Part shown: one piece after another, positions 9,427 through 19,807 of the stretch | Numbering within the stretch: position 1 is the first letter of the stretch | Layout: each line of letters begins with the position of its first letter | NCBI RefSeq assembly: GCF_010671605.1 | Contig: NZ_JAABOO010000001.1 | Coordinates: 806,001 to 870,000 of the forward strand | Direction: 5' to 3' | DNA length: 64,000 nt | Source of the DNA: Leptobacterium flavescens | GTDB taxonomy: Bacteria; Bacteroidota; Bacteroidia; Flavobacteriales; Flavobacteriaceae | Made by a program: the position numbers and the translations under genes | The notes under the pieces: model-generated | The model's input: the letters and a program-made list of their open reading frames with translations, nothing else | The model's database searches: none | Told to the model about the DNA's origin: nothing

Positions 9427-11040
9427 ATGTCTGAAAACAGAAAAGGATTTGATATTCTCCACGACGGATCCGTTAACAAATCTACCGGTTTTACCAACAA
9501 GGAAAGAGATGCCCTGGGTTTAAGGGGGCTCTTACCACATGCGGTATCAACTCAGGAATTACAGGAAAAAAGAATGCTTGCAAGTATGCGCCGCAAGGCA
9601 TACGATATTGAGCGCTATATTTTTCTGTCTACCCTGCAGGACCGGAATGAGAAGTTGTTTTACCAAATGGTCATAAACAACATTGAGGAGATCATGCCCT
9701 TGATCTATACCCCTACTGTAGGGCAGGCGTGTAAAGAATTCTCTCATATTTTCAGACATTCCAAAGGATTTTATATCACCCCGGAAGACAAAGGCAATAT
9801 CAGGAATATTCTGGATAACTGGCCGGAAAAAGATATCCGTGCCATTGTGGTAACAGACGGGCAGCGAATTTTAGGGCTTGGCGACCTGGGAGCCAACGGG
9901 ATGGGGATCCCGATCGGGAAACTGGCACTGTATTCGGCCTGTGCAGGGATCCTGCCACATCAGTGTTTACCCGTTATGCTGGATGTAGGAACGAACAATG
10001 AAGAAATTTTAAATGATATCCTTTATCTGGGATACCCGCATAAGCGAATAGAAGGCGATGATTATTTTGAGCTGGTAGAGGAATTTGTCATGGCGGTTCA
10101 GGATAAATATCCGAGGGCACTTATTCAGTTTGAGGATTTCCTCACACCAAATGCTTATGCCCTTCTCAATAAATACAAGGAAAGAGTACTTTGTTTTAAC
10201 GATGATATCCAGGGAACGGCAGCTGTTACACTTTCGGGTGTCTATGCATCTACCCGCATTACCAAAAAGAAATTTTCGGATCTGAAGATCATGTTCCTCG
10301 GGGCCGGATCTGCAGCAACCGGAATTGCAGATCTGATGGTAGCTGCCTTCGAAGCAGAAGGCCTTTCCAATAAGGAAGCTCGTGAAAAGCTTTGGTTTGT
10401 AGATCTCAACGGACTGGTAGTAAACGGCAGGACCGATCTTATGCCGCATAACCTTCCATATGCACATGATCATGAATCCCTGAATTTCCTGGATGCTATA
10501 GACAGTATCCAGCCGGACGTGCTTATCGGGGCAACCGGAGCACCCGGTACTTTTACCAAAGAAGTTATAGAAAAAATGAGCGCTATTAATGAGCGCCCCG
10601 TAATATTTGCTTTGTCCAACCCTACTTCAAGGGCCGAATGTACAGCAGAACAGGCATATGAATGGAGTAAGGGAAAAGCGGTATTTACCAGCGGGAGTCC
10701 GTTTGATCCTGTAGATTATCACGGGCAGCTTTTCAGACCCGGACAGGGAAATAATGCATATATTTTTCCGGGAATAGGCCTGGGAGCAATCTGCTGTAAT
10801 GCAAGTACCATTAATGATCCTATGTTCCTGACTGCCGCAAGAACGCTAGCAGACCTGGTGGAGGAAGAGGATATTGCACACGGTACTTTATACCCGCCCC
10901 TTAATGAAATACGAAATGCATCGCTGGAAATTGCGGTAGCTGTTGCCGAAAAAGCCTATGAAATGGGATTGGCAAGAGATGAGAGACCGCAGGACCTGAA
11001 GAAGGTCATAGCAGACTATATGTACGATCCCAGCTATTAA
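9427..11040 (+). CDS. NAD-dependent malic enzyme (oxaloacetate-decarboxylating)
   Basis: This enzyme oxidatively decarboxylates malate to pyruvate. The 537-residue protein matches the MaeA-like long form without the C-terminal phosphotransacetylase domain found in MaeB. Visible signatures are [29 protein letters not shown] with the catalytic region, [10 protein letters not shown] and [12 protein letters not shown]. The Rossmann motif is [14 protein letters not shown]. It stands alone between the amidohydrolase pair and the alcohol dehydrogenase, with an 85-bp gap upstream and a 29-bp gap downstream, so it may be co-transcribed with the dehydrogenase. Cofactor choice is inferred from family resemblance rather than from a diagnostic residue. 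Confidence 0.93.
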   Translation: MSENRKGFDILHDGSVNKSTGFTNKERDALGLRGLLPHAVSTQELQEKRMLASMRRKAYDIERYIFLSTLQDRNEKLFYQMVINNIEEIMPLIYTPTVGQACKEFSHIFRHSKGFYITPEDKGNIRNILDNWPEKDIRAIVVTDGQRILGLGDLGANGMGIPIGKLALYSACAGILPHQCLPVMLDVGTNNEEILNDILYLGYPHKRIEGDDYFELVEEFVMAVQDKYPRALIQFEDFLTPNAYALLNKYKERVLCFNDDIQGTAAVTLSGVYASTRITKKKFSDLKIMFLGAGSAATGIADLMVAAFEAEGLSNKEAREKLWFVDLNGLVVNGRTDLMPHNLPYAHDHESLNFLDAIDSIQPDVLIGATGAPGTFTKEVIEKMSAINERPVIFALSNPTSRAECTAEQAYEWSKGKAVFTSGSPFDPVDYHGQLFRPGQGNNAYIFPGIGLGAICCNASTINDPMFLTAARTLADLVEEEDIAHGTLYPPLNEIRNASLEIAVAVAEKAYEMGLARDERPQDLKKVIADYMYDPSY

Positions 11041-11069
11041 TAAAAAACACAAAAAGGCATAACCAACCA

Positions 11070-12113
11070 ATGAAAGCAATTATTTACGAAGAATTCGGAG
11101 GAGAGATAAAAGTAAAAGATGTTCCCTATCCTGAGCTCAATGACGAAAGCGTGATCATAAAAGTCATGGCTACCGGGATCTGCAGAAGTGACTGGCACGG
11201 ATGGATGGGTCATGATAAAGATATTGTACTTCCTCATGTTCCGGGGCATGAACTTGCCGGTATTGTGGAAGAAACCGGAAAACTCGTTAGTAATTTCAAA
11301 AAAGGCGACAGGGTAACCCTGCCTTTTGTATGTGGTTGCGGGCATTGTCATGAATGTCATACCGGGAATCAGCAGGTTTGCGAAAATCAGTTTCAACCCG
11401 GCTTTACCGCCTGGGGATCCTTTGCCGAATATGTAGCTATTGATTATGCCGACCTGAACCTGGTTAAAATTCCGGATGCTATGTCTTTTGAAACCGCGGC
11501 GAGCCTGGGTTGCAGATTTGTAACTTCGTTCAGGGCCATTGTAAAACAAGGTGCACTGGCTCCGGGAGAATGGGTGGCCGTTCACGGATGCGGAGGTGTC
11601 GGGCTTTCTGCCATTATGATCGCCGAGGCTATGGGTGCAAAAGTGATTGCTGTTGATATCTCGGATGAAAAACTGGATTTTGCCAAAACGGTAGGAGCAC
11701 ATGAGGTGGTAAATGCACAAACAACACCGGATGTGGTCAATGCGATTAAATCCATTACCGATGGAGGAGCACATGTTTCAGTTGATGCCCTCGGGAGCAA
11801 GGCAACCTGTCATAACTCTATTTCCTGCCTGAGGATCAGAGGGAGGCACGTGCAGGTGGGCCTAATGGCCGGAACCGAGAGTTCCCCGGAGATCCCCATG
11901 GGAAAGGTAATAGCTCATGAGCTGGAAATTAAAGGGAGTCACGGAATGCAGGCATATGAATATCCTTCCATGCTGAATATGATAGAAAGCGGAAAACTCC
12001 AACCCCAGAAATTAATCGGGAAAACCATTAACTTAGAGAAAGGGGTTGAAGTATTGAAAAATTTGAATCATTTTAAAGGTACCGGAGTTACTGTCATTAA
12101 CGATTTCAGCTAA
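11070..12113 (+). CDS. Zinc-dependent alcohol dehydrogenase
   Basis: A 347-residue medium-chain dehydrogenase that interconverts alcohols and aldehydes or ketones. Catalytic zinc ligands are the Cys in [11 protein letters not shown] and the His of PGHELAG. The structural zinc site is the four-cysteine lobe [17 protein letters not shown]. The cofactor domain has GCGGVGLSA, and VIAVDIS ends in an acidic residue at the tip of the second strand, which favours NAD over NADP. It is 29 bp after the malic enzyme gene. It ends 25 bp before the convergent barrel gene with no obvious terminator in between. Substrate unknown. Confidence 0.92.
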   Translation: MKAIIYEEFGGEIKVKDVPYPELNDESVIIKVMATGICRSDWHGWMGHDKDIVLPHVPGHELAGIVEETGKLVSNFKKGDRVTLPFVCGCGHCHECHTGNQQVCENQFQPGFTAWGSFAEYVAIDYADLNLVKIPDAMSFETAASLGCRFVTSFRAIVKQGALAPGEWVAVHGCGGVGLSAIMIAEAMGAKVIAVDISDEKLDFAKTVGAHEVVNAQTTPDVVNAIKSITDGGAHVSVDALGSKATCHNSISCLRIRGRHVQVGLMAGTESSPEIPMGKVIAHELEIKGSHGMQAYEYPSMLNMIESGKLQPQKLIGKTINLEKGVEVLKNLNHFKGTGVTVINDFS

Positions 12114-12138
12114 TCTTTTCCCTCTAAAATTGCTAGAG

Positions 12139-14835
12139 TTAAAGATTGTATTTAACAATCAACATTAAAATTCGCGGTTGAACAAAAAACCGGGTCGTAG
12201 TACTGAAATTTTCATTAAAACTATCCTGATTTATGTCATCTACATCAAGTAGATTAGTTCCCTGAATTTTAAATTCCCATTTACTTCCTTCTTTCTGATA
12301 ATAGAGATTTGCCGAAAGAAAGGAATACTCATTCTGAATAGTATCGTCATCATTGGTATAATTGTAGTAATTCCATTCGGCATCCAGAGTAAAGGACTTT
12401 AAAAAGTTAAGCTCGAAATTCACAAAAGGACGATCGGTAAAGAACTTACTTATTACCCCGCCATTATCGTAATCATTAATGATACGGTTATAACCCACCT
12501 CAAAATTGAATCCTTTTTTGAAATTCGTTTCTATACTACTCCTGTAATTCTGAGTAAAGCTTGTCGATTCCCTGTTTTCTCCGTTAACAATATTATTCAG
12601 GTTGCTTTGAGATAAACTGGCATTGGTATTTATTTTAAACTTCCTGAAATTCTTGGAAAAGCGTCCATTCGCGCTATAGACCTCATCTACAAAATTGCTG
12701 TTAATAGGAGCAGATACCTGATTAATGGCTACGATCTCGGTATTGTTCTTAATAGCATCTACACGTCTTGTATAATTTAAGGAGCCGACAATATTGACAT
12801 AACTGAACAGGTTGAAGTTAAAATAACTCAGGTTGTAGTTATGGAAAATAGCATTCTCTATATTCCTGTTCCCTCTGAAAAGGCGGTTGTAGTTGTTAAA
12901 GATCAAACCTTCTGCAAAGTTGTTGATATCCGTATAGTCTGCTGTCATCCGATAGTTAAAACGAATGGTTTCACTCTGCCCTAACTGTGCAATTGCAAAG
13001 AGGTCGGGTAAAAGCAGGATATCATTCTGATCGGTTTCCAGCCCCAGTTGATCACTCTTCGTTGTATAACTATGGAGGGTTGCTCCCGGGGTGAACGTAA
13101 ATATGCCCGTTTTGAATTTATAGTGCAATCCGAAGAAAAGATCGGTAAAATAAAAAGTTACATCATTGTTCAGTTCCTCCTCGTCAAAACTCAGTTCCTG
13201 TTCGTTATCGAGTAGCTGGAAAATAGAGGAATTAAAATCCTGTTTGCTAAGTGTACTCCCGATGCTGAAGTTCAGATTGCTTTTATTATTGATCACATAG
13301 TAGTAATCGACCTTGGCGTCCAGTTTGTTACTCACCACATTTCTCTCCTGATTAATGTCGAAAGCACTCTGATTGAGATCTACCGGAAGGATCCCGACAA
13401 AAGGTTGCTGCTGTACAATGGCATTGTAAAAAGGGTCTTCATCCTGATAGAGATACTGTACCTGAGCTGCAAATATATTTTTATCGTTCAGCGTATAGTA
13501 AATATTGGCATTCTGATTAACGGATACCGGTTTATTTTCCTTGGATTCGATGATAGGGTTGATCACATCTTCAAAAACCGAAAGGGCTGTAGCAAATTCG
13601 CTCTCATCCGATATTTTGATCAGGGCGTCATAATCGAGCTGAAAATTATTATGCGGTTTGAACACCGAGCTCAGTTTGAGCATCCCGAGCTGGCTTCTCT
13701 GATCACTATCGCTGGTATTGGTTTCCGTAACATTGGTCTGTATAAAACGGCGAATGGAAGTCTCTACAAAATTGGTCTTGTTATCACTTAAAATGCTAAA
13801 TCCGCTTATGTCCCATTTTGAGGAAATTTCATGACTGAAATTTGCTGCAAAGAAGCCTGTTTCAATCTCATTGGCCCGGTTATTCTGTGCCACGGCAAAA
13901 CCCAAACCGCTATCGCTGATATTGAATGAGGTTCCTCCGTTACGGTTAAAATTCCTGAAGCCTCCGGTGAAATTAAAGTAATCCCGCCGGGTAAAGGGTA
14001 CCTCTCCTATATTATTAAAATCGGTAATAATATTGATGCTCGTCTTCGGGCTGTAGTAAAAGAGCTTTGGATGGGCAAGGTAGCGCGTTTGTTCGCCATC
14101 ACCTATCCCCGCGGTCACTTCCCCAAACCAAAACTTTTTCTTTCCTTCCTTCAATTTAATATTGATGGCAATATTGTCCTGATCGTTCCCGAGGCCTCTC
14201 AGCTGGGATATCTCGTTGTAATTCTTAAGTACTTCTACTTTGTTTACGGCATCTGCCGGGATGTTTCTGGTAGCCAGTTTGGAATCGCCGTCAAAAAAAT
14301 CCTTCCCTTCCACCATAACCTTACTTACCGTCTTACCTTCTACCTCTATCTCACCATCATCGGTCACCTCCACTCCGGGTAATTTTTTAAGTACATCTCC
14401 GAGTTTCTTTTCCCTTCCGTTAGTAAATGCATCCGCAGCATACACGATGGTATCTCCTTTAACGGTAACCGGGATATCGGATACCAGTTCTACCCCCTCA
14501 AGCTCATTGGTAAGAGGTTTCAGAACAAAATCCATTGTTATATCCTCACTGTTCGCCCCAATCTTCAATTCTTTGGATTGAGGAGCAAACCCCAGAAAAC
14601 TTATTTTTAAAATATAGTCTGCATTAACCGGAAGGACAAGCTGATACCTTCCTTCTTTACTGGTAATAGAATAGGTTTCTATTTTTCCTGTGGCCTTTAT
14701 AGTTGCAAGTACATTGGCCAGTTCCAGCGGATTTCCAATACTGTCCTTTACCGTTCCGTTGACCTTGACATTCTGAGCATTAGTAAAAAACGAAAACAGA
14801 AATACAAGCGGAATGAATAATCCTTTTAGTTTCAT
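12139..14835 (-). CDS. TonB-receptor-like outer-membrane barrel with carboxypeptidase-regulatory domain (copy 1)
   Basis: An 898-residue outer-membrane protein. A signal peptide (residues 1-20, ending TNAQ) is followed by a carboxypeptidase-D-regulatory-like beta-sandwich (about 24-110, starting VNGTVKDS). A plug-like region comes next (about 120-235, with KLGDVLKKLPGVEV and NIPADAVNKVEVL), then a long region of alternating strands ending in an aromatic/aliphatic barrel terminus (ILMLIVKYNL). It resembles TonB-dependent receptors, but no N-terminal TonB box could be assigned. It has the same length as the copy at 15908-18604 and shares many motifs with it. It follows a GLPGLI gene by 27 bp, and the two form a pair duplicated next door. 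Ligand unknown. Confidence 0.85.
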   Translation of the reverse strand: MKLKGLFIPLVFLFSFFTNAQNVKVNGTVKDSIGNPLELANVLATIKATGKIETYSITSKEGRYQLVLPVNADYILKISFLGFAPQSKELKIGANSEDITMDFVLKPLTNELEGVELVSDIPVTVKGDTIVYAADAFTNGREKKLGDVLKKLPGVEVTDDGEIEVEGKTVSKVMVEGKDFFDGDSKLATRNIPADAVNKVEVLKNYNEISQLRGLGNDQDNIAINIKLKEGKKKFWFGEVTAGIGDGEQTRYLAHPKLFYYSPKTSINIITDFNNIGEVPFTRRDYFNFTGGFRNFNRNGGTSFNISDSGLGFAVAQNNRANEIETGFFAANFSHEISSKWDISGFSILSDNKTNFVETSIRRFIQTNVTETNTSDSDQRSQLGMLKLSSVFKPHNNFQLDYDALIKISDESEFATALSVFEDVINPIIESKENKPVSVNQNANIYYTLNDKNIFAAQVQYLYQDEDPFYNAIVQQQPFVGILPVDLNQSAFDINQERNVVSNKLDAKVDYYYVINNKSNLNFSIGSTLSKQDFNSSIFQLLDNEQELSFDEEELNNDVTFYFTDLFFGLHYKFKTGIFTFTPGATLHSYTTKSDQLGLETDQNDILLLPDLFAIAQLGQSETIRFNYRMTADYTDINNFAEGLIFNNYNRLFRGNRNIENAIFHNYNLSYFNFNLFSYVNIVGSLNYTRRVDAIKNNTEIVAINQVSAPINSNFVDEVYSANGRFSKNFRKFKINTNASLSQSNLNNIVNGENRESTSFTQNYRSSIETNFKKGFNFEVGYNRIINDYDNGGVISKFFTDRPFVNFELNFLKSFTLDAEWNYYNYTNDDDTIQNEYSFLSANLYYQKEGSKWEFKIQGTNLLDVDDINQDSFNENFSTTTRFFVQPRILMLIVKYNL

Positions 14836-14862
14836 GAATAAAATACTGTTACAATTAACCCC

Positions 14863-15771
14863 TTAAAATCTTCTTCCGTTACCTCTTCTGTTCCCACGTC
14901 CGAAACGCTCTCTCATCTCTTCAATACGTTCCTTTACGATCTCGGCATATTCTTCCCGGCTCACTTCCTTTCCTTTGGAGGGAGTTTCGATCTCCACTTT
15001 GTCTTTAGGGTTAAGAACGATCCTGGTACAGAGGATGGTAGTGCGGCCCGCGCTGACTTCCAGGATCAGGCCGGGAAGCCCCCAGTAATTCCCCGGTCCG
15101 TGACCGATCGGGATCTGAGGGGTATACCAGGCGGTGATTGTTTCCTCTTCAGGGATGTTTATTGTTATTTCATCATTATTGCTTGCAGTTGCTGTAGAAT
15201 CTTTTTCATTCTGTTCTCTTTCCCGGCCATCGCGGCCAAATCTTCGGCCCCTAAAACCAAAATCTTCTATTTTACGAACGGCAGTAGCCTTAAATACAGC
15301 ATAATCTCCTATCATTTTACTTTCGTTCTCCAGTTTCCATTCCAGTTTTTCAAGACCGTCCTTAATAAGGAACTTTTTTCCTGAGATCTCACTTTCCTGG
15401 GCATAGACATCTTCTGAGATATTCTTATATACATCTCCGGAGCCTCCAAGTCCCCCGCTTGCGAAAAAACCAAAGCGACCTCCCCTGCCACGACCTCCGG
15501 GGCCGGCAGTCGGAGCATCCAGTTTTTCTTCTTCTTCATACACAGATGCACTTCCGTTAAAAGAAAGGAAATACACTTTTTCCAGCTGGCTTCTCATGCG
15601 CTCTGCGATTTGCTTACGCTGTTGTTCACTAAAACGGTTCCCGCCAAAATTCGGGTCTAAAGTTGTCTTGCTCTGATAGGTAACAATTCCCTGAAAGTCT
15701 TGTGCATTCAACCAAAGACCACTCAGGAGAAAAAAGACCGGAACGGCCATTTTGTTAAAAAGAAATCTCAT
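14863..15771 (-). CDS. GLPGLI family protein (copy 1)
   Basis: A 302-residue secreted or periplasmic protein of the Bacteroidota GLPGLI family, whose function is unknown. The signature NYWGLPGLILEV is present, followed by the conserved TTILCTRIVLNP strand. A signal peptide ends at LNAQ (residue 24). The start could be residue 8 (MAVPV). Compared with copy 2 it has a glycine/arginine-rich insert around residues 90-112 (GPGGRGRGGRFG) and a basic Gly/Arg/Asn tail (GRGNRRGNGRRF). Its neighbour downstream is the barrel at 12139-14835. Members of this family often sit next to such barrels, suggesting that the two proteins work together at the outer membrane. Confidence 0.88.
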   Translation of the reverse strand: MRFLFNKMAVPVFFLLSGLWLNAQDFQGIVTYQSKTTLDPNFGGNRFSEQQRKQIAERMRSQLEKVYFLSFNGSASVYEEEEKLDAPTAGPGGRGRGGRFGFFASGGLGGSGDVYKNISEDVYAQESEISGKKFLIKDGLEKLEWKLENESKMIGDYAVFKATAVRKIEDFGFRGRRFGRDGREREQNEKDSTATASNNDEITINIPEEETITAWYTPQIPIGHGPGNYWGLPGLILEVSAGRTTILCTRIVLNPKDKVEIETPSKGKEVSREEYAEIVKERIEEMRERFGRGNRRGNGRRF

Positions 15772-15857
15772 TAAATTGATGTTTTAGATCGGTTACATAG
15801 CCTTTAGACTACGGGAAACACAAAAGGTTTAACAGGCCCTTCTTTTTAACAAAAAAA

Positions 15858-15882
15858 AGCACCCCGACAGGTGCTTTTCAAA
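15858..15882 (-). terminator. Rho-independent terminator of the 21041-15908 operon
   Basis: On the minus strand the stem AGCACC/GGTGCT (15858-15863 and 15870-15875) is followed by a run of eight or more T residues. It lies just after the stop of the barrel gene at 15908 and separates that operon from the second GLPGLI/barrel pair. Confidence 0.75.
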
Positions 15883-15907
15883 TGATTAAAATATATGAGA
15901 TCTTCGA

Positions 15908-18604
15908 CTACAAATCGTATTTGATCCCAAATACCACGTATCTGGGCTGGACAAAATACTGATTTGTACTGATGAGAAAATCCGAAAAAGAATCACGGTT
16001 AATGGAAACCGTATTTAAAAGATTGGTTCCCGAAACCTTAAACTCCCATTTACTTCCTTCCTTCTGATAGAAAAGAGAAGCATTCAGGAAATCATAGGAA
16101 TTATTAGTGTCGTTATTCCTGTTTATATAATCGGTGTAGACATAATCTGCAGTAAACAGAAAGTGCTTCAGGAAACCAACTTCCACATTTGCAAAAGGCG
16201 CATTGGTAATGAACCTGGAATCTGTCTGGCTCCCTTCATAGTTATTGATGGTTTTGTCAAATCCGATCTCAAAATTAGGGGCATCCCTGAAATTGGTCTC
16301 AAATGAAAGCCTGTAATTCTGTGTAAAACTCGTATTTGTATTTGCCAATCCGTTTATAGTGTTGTTAATACTGCTATACGACAGGTTTCCGGTGAGTTTT
16401 GTTTTAAACCATACAAAACGTTTTTCAAAAGAAGCATTTGCAGATAGCACATCGTTCACATCGCCGGAATTAATAGGAGAAAGTACCTGATTGATCCCGT
16501 TAAAGACCACCGTATTATTGATCCCGTCTATAGTTTTGGTATAGGTCAGGGTCCCGAAAATATTAGTGAAATTAAAGGAGTTAAAATTGGTGTATCTCAA
16601 TACAAATCTGTGAAATAACTGATTTTCCAGGTTCCTGTTCCCATCGAATAAAGTATTGTAACTGGAAATAACCGTTCCCAAAACAATATTATTAACATCG
16701 GTAAACTCTGCATTAACAGAATAGTTAAGGGTCAGGGACTCTGATTTCCTGATCGAGTACCTAGCAAATAAGCTAGGAGTGACCAGGGTTTTGGACAGTT
16801 TATTTTCATTCCCCTGCTGTGTATCCGTAGTATTATAGAAATGGACATTTGCTCCGGGGCTCACAACAAATGATCCGAATTTAACTTTATAGCGCAGTCC
16901 GAAGTATATATCGGAGAAATTGTAATCCGCATCGTTAAGAAATCCACCTCCAAGTTCATTCTCATCTCCCGTGCCCGATTCTCTTTGACGAATATTGGAT
17001 ACCAGTTTCTGATTGCTTAGGCTGCTCCCCGCAATAAAATTGATGTGATTCTTTTTGTTCAATACATAGTAGTAATTAAAGGACGCATCAAATTTATTGG
17101 TAAGGATCTCCTTGTTTTGCAAGAGGTTATAGACGTTATCATCTATTAAAGGTAGTCCTCCGTTAAAAGGCACTTCTGAGGTGATCAGGTTATAAAACGG
17201 ATCCTGTTCCTTGTACAGATGCTGAGCCTGGAACGAGAATACGTTTTTGGCATCCTTTGCATAAAAAGCATCAAAACTCTGATTGATGGAGAACGGCTGT
17301 TGCTCACTATTTGATTGTATACTGTTCTGCACTCCTGCAAAATCGGAGAGCCTGTTATTGGCTTGTGCTATTTCCGACTTTTTCAGGAAAGCATTATAAC
17401 TGATATCTAGCTTTTTGCTTGGCGTATATTTTCCGGTGAACTTAAACAAACCCGATTTGTTTTCCTGGTTGATGTTGGATTCCAGGACCTCCAGGTTGTT
17501 GTCGTCTTCATTACGAAGGTAAGTCCTTAAAGTTGAGGACCGGAGATCGGTATCTATATCAGATCCGATCAGGAAGCCTGAAAACTGCCATTTCTTATTT
17601 GGGTTCAGGTTAAAATTCAGGGCTCCGAAATTGGAGATGATCTCTTCTGCCCTGTTGTCCTGAAGCAGGGAAAGGCCTATATCGTCTGAGGATACCCGGA
17701 ACGAAGAGCCCGATCTTCCCGCCAGGTTGCTAAAACCACCGCTAAACCTAAAGTAATCCTGTAATGTAAAAGCCTGTTCCCCAATATTATTAGCATCTGC
17801 AATAAGGTTGAGGCTCTTCTTAGGACTGTAATAGAAAACATTGGCATGACCGAAATAACGCTCGTCATGACCTATACTTGCAGCCAGGTCTCCGAAAACA
17901 ATATTCTTTTTCCCGTCCTTTAATTTAATATTAAGTGCCAGAGATTCCTCGTTATTAAGTCCGCGTGTCGGTTCAACTTCATTAAAATCCTGCAGGACCT
18001 CTACTTTATCGACTGCATCGGCGGGAATGTTTTTGGTAGCCAGTTTAGTATCGCCATCGAAAAACTTCTTTCCTTCTACCAATACTTTGTCTACCTTTTT
18101 ACCCTGTACTTTTACATCGCCGTTCTTATCCACTTCAAATCCCGGGAGTTTCTCCAGAACATTCTTTAATTTTTTCTCTTTCCCGTTGGTAAAGGCATCT
18201 GCCTTATACACGATAGTATCTCCTCTGACCGATATGGGCAATTCCTGTACAACTTCTACCTCATCCAGGGCATTTACATCCTTAAAAAGGACGATTTCCT
18301 TAAAAATTTTCTCCCTGCTATCTCCTATGACCAGGTCTTCTTCTTTGGTCTTGTATCCGAGGTAGCTTACTTTGAGCTTATAGGTTTTATTATTGGGCAG
18401 GGAAAGGGCAAAACGGCCGCTTTCGTCCGTAATGGCATAGGACTGAATACTCTGGTCTTCCGGATTCAGAGCCAGGACATTGGCCAGTTCCAGGGGAGCG
18501 TTCAGGGAATCCTTCACTACACCTTCTACTCTAACATTCTGAGCGTTGATCTTAGAGCAAAGGATACCCAGCCCCAGGAAAAGGGTAATATAAAACTGTT
18601 TCAT
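15908..18604 (-). CDS. TonB-receptor-like outer-membrane barrel with carboxypeptidase-regulatory domain (copy 2)
   Basis: An 898-residue paralogue of the barrel at 12139-14835 with the same layout: signal peptide (ending INAQ), a CarboxypepD-regulatory-like domain (VEGVVKDS onward), a plug-like region (KLKNVLEKLPGFEV, NIPADAVDKVEVL) and a barrel ending VVFGIKYDL. The repeated SLFYQKEGSKWEFKVSGTNL segment near the C-terminus is nearly the same in both copies. It is the last gene of a minus-strand operon that starts at 21041 and ends at the terminator at 15858. That operon also holds an aspartyl protease, a GLPGLI protein and a small secreted protein, divergent from a two-component system that probably controls it. 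Ligand unknown. Confidence 0.85.
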   Translation of the reverse strand: MKQFYITLFLGLGILCSKINAQNVRVEGVVKDSLNAPLELANVLALNPEDQSIQSYAITDESGRFALSLPNNKTYKLKVSYLGYKTKEEDLVIGDSREKIFKEIVLFKDVNALDEVEVVQELPISVRGDTIVYKADAFTNGKEKKLKNVLEKLPGFEVDKNGDVKVQGKKVDKVLVEGKKFFDGDTKLATKNIPADAVDKVEVLQDFNEVEPTRGLNNEESLALNIKLKDGKKNIVFGDLAASIGHDERYFGHANVFYYSPKKSLNLIADANNIGEQAFTLQDYFRFSGGFSNLAGRSGSSFRVSSDDIGLSLLQDNRAEEIISNFGALNFNLNPNKKWQFSGFLIGSDIDTDLRSSTLRTYLRNEDDNNLEVLESNINQENKSGLFKFTGKYTPSKKLDISYNAFLKKSEIAQANNRLSDFAGVQNSIQSNSEQQPFSINQSFDAFYAKDAKNVFSFQAQHLYKEQDPFYNLITSEVPFNGGLPLIDDNVYNLLQNKEILTNKFDASFNYYYVLNKKNHINFIAGSSLSNQKLVSNIRQRESGTGDENELGGGFLNDADYNFSDIYFGLRYKVKFGSFVVSPGANVHFYNTTDTQQGNENKLSKTLVTPSLFARYSIRKSESLTLNYSVNAEFTDVNNIVLGTVISSYNTLFDGNRNLENQLFHRFVLRYTNFNSFNFTNIFGTLTYTKTIDGINNTVVFNGINQVLSPINSGDVNDVLSANASFEKRFVWFKTKLTGNLSYSSINNTINGLANTNTSFTQNYRLSFETNFRDAPNFEIGFDKTINNYEGSQTDSRFITNAPFANVEVGFLKHFLFTADYVYTDYINRNNDTNNSYDFLNASLFYQKEGSKWEFKVSGTNLLNTVSINRDSFSDFLISTNQYFVQPRYVVFGIKYDL

Positions 18605-18634
18605 TTTTTGAATTGATTTTTTAAGCGTTTCTCT

Positions 18635-19804
18635 TTAAATAAGCCTTTTTAATTCCAGGCTTATTTCTTCGATCTTTCCGTTTTTTCTTTTGATTTTTAG
18701 CAGCACAGTTGTATTTGCAGCATTGTTTAAAATGTCCCGATAAGTCCGGAGTGTCCCGGAAGTGTTATTTATAGAAATGACCTCATCTCCCGGCAGTATT
18801 CCCGCTTCATCCGCTTCCGAGCCCGGATTGATCCCGTCCACAACAACAGCATCATTTTTCCGAACAAGCGAGAATCCGCTTCTGGGAAATGAGAAATCAT
18901 CCTTATAAAAACGATTAGGTTTCAGGTACATTTTTTTATGCTTGTAATCGATGACCATATTAAATCTTCGGAGCACAACACTTCCCAGGATCCCCATAAC
19001 TCCTTTTTGGCCCGTAACCCCTGTTTTGGATGAAGCGATATCGATAGGCATTTCCCCGAATTCAAATCCGTTAAACTCCATTTTCCGGATAGCGGCCCTG
19101 GAAAAGGAGGTCGAAGAATTTAAAGTTTGTGCCCTGTTACTGATATAATTCCCAACTTCTTCCAAAATATTATTTTCTTCCGCGAAAGGTGTATTCATCA
19201 AAAAGCTCAGTCGCGCTCCGGTATCTACATACACCTTTCCGGAAAAACTTTTTCCGTTCTTAAGGCCCAAGGAAATATCCAGCATCGGGATGGGAACTCC
19301 GTTAAATTCAAAATCTATCTCCTTATAACTTTCCAGGTCTCTAACCTGTTTAACATCATCATACAGGGTAATGGTCTTTGCTTCATAATCTATCTGTGTA
19401 TAGTACTTAAGAAGCAGATCATTTCCGATGATGCCGTGAATATCTACCGGGGAACGGCGGGATAGTGCCCGAAGATCCGTAAGGATAAGATTGACATTTT
19501 CTAAACTTGTACTTCCAATTTCAAGGGATTGAGACAGGGCAACTTCATAGGATGCTGAACCGGAAGCTCCCGTTGCCTGCGTTGATGTGTTTCCTTTAAC
19601 ATTTAATCTCTTTGCAGTAGTTGCATCGAACACAGTGGAAGAAGCCCCGGTATCAAATACGAAATTCAACTCTTCTTTCTGTTCGTTCACCTTAACCTTT
19701 ATGTAGATCGTTCCCTGGTTCTCCTCAAAAGGAATGACCTCCGTCTGAGCCCGGATCAGAAAATGAAAAAGGCTTAAAATTATTATAGAAATTACCCTGA
19801 CCAT
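18635..19804 (-). CDS. Exported retropepsin-like aspartyl protease with PDZ domain
   Basis: A 389-residue protein with an N-terminal signal or anchor (residues 1-19). It has two Asp-Thr-Gly motifs, NFVFDTGASSTVFD and VYVDTGARLSF, so both halves of a pepsin-like active site are encoded in one chain. The C-terminal part (about 300-385) is a PDZ domain, with GSEADEAGILPGDEVISING-type features (here GILPGDEVISINN). It probably cleaves periplasmic or surface peptides. It lies between copy 2 of the GLPGLI gene (3 bp upstream) and copy 2 of the barrel (30 bp downstream). The other GLPGLI/barrel pair has no protease, which makes it a candidate specificity factor for this operon. Confidence 0.85.
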   Translation of the reverse strand: MVRVISIIILSLFHFLIRAQTEVIPFEENQGTIYIKVKVNEQKEELNFVFDTGASSTVFDATTAKRLNVKGNTSTQATGASGSASYEVALSQSLEIGSTSLENVNLILTDLRALSRRSPVDIHGIIGNDLLLKYYTQIDYEAKTITLYDDVKQVRDLESYKEIDFEFNGVPIPMLDISLGLKNGKSFSGKVYVDTGARLSFLMNTPFAEENNILEEVGNYISNRAQTLNSSTSFSRAAIRKMEFNGFEFGEMPIDIASSKTGVTGQKGVMGILGSVVLRRFNMVIDYKHKKMYLKPNRFYKDDFSFPRSGFSLVRKNDAVVVDGINPGSEADEAGILPGDEVISINNTSGTLRTYRDILNNAANTTVLLKIKRKNGKIEEISLELKRLI

Positions 19805-19807
19805 AAA

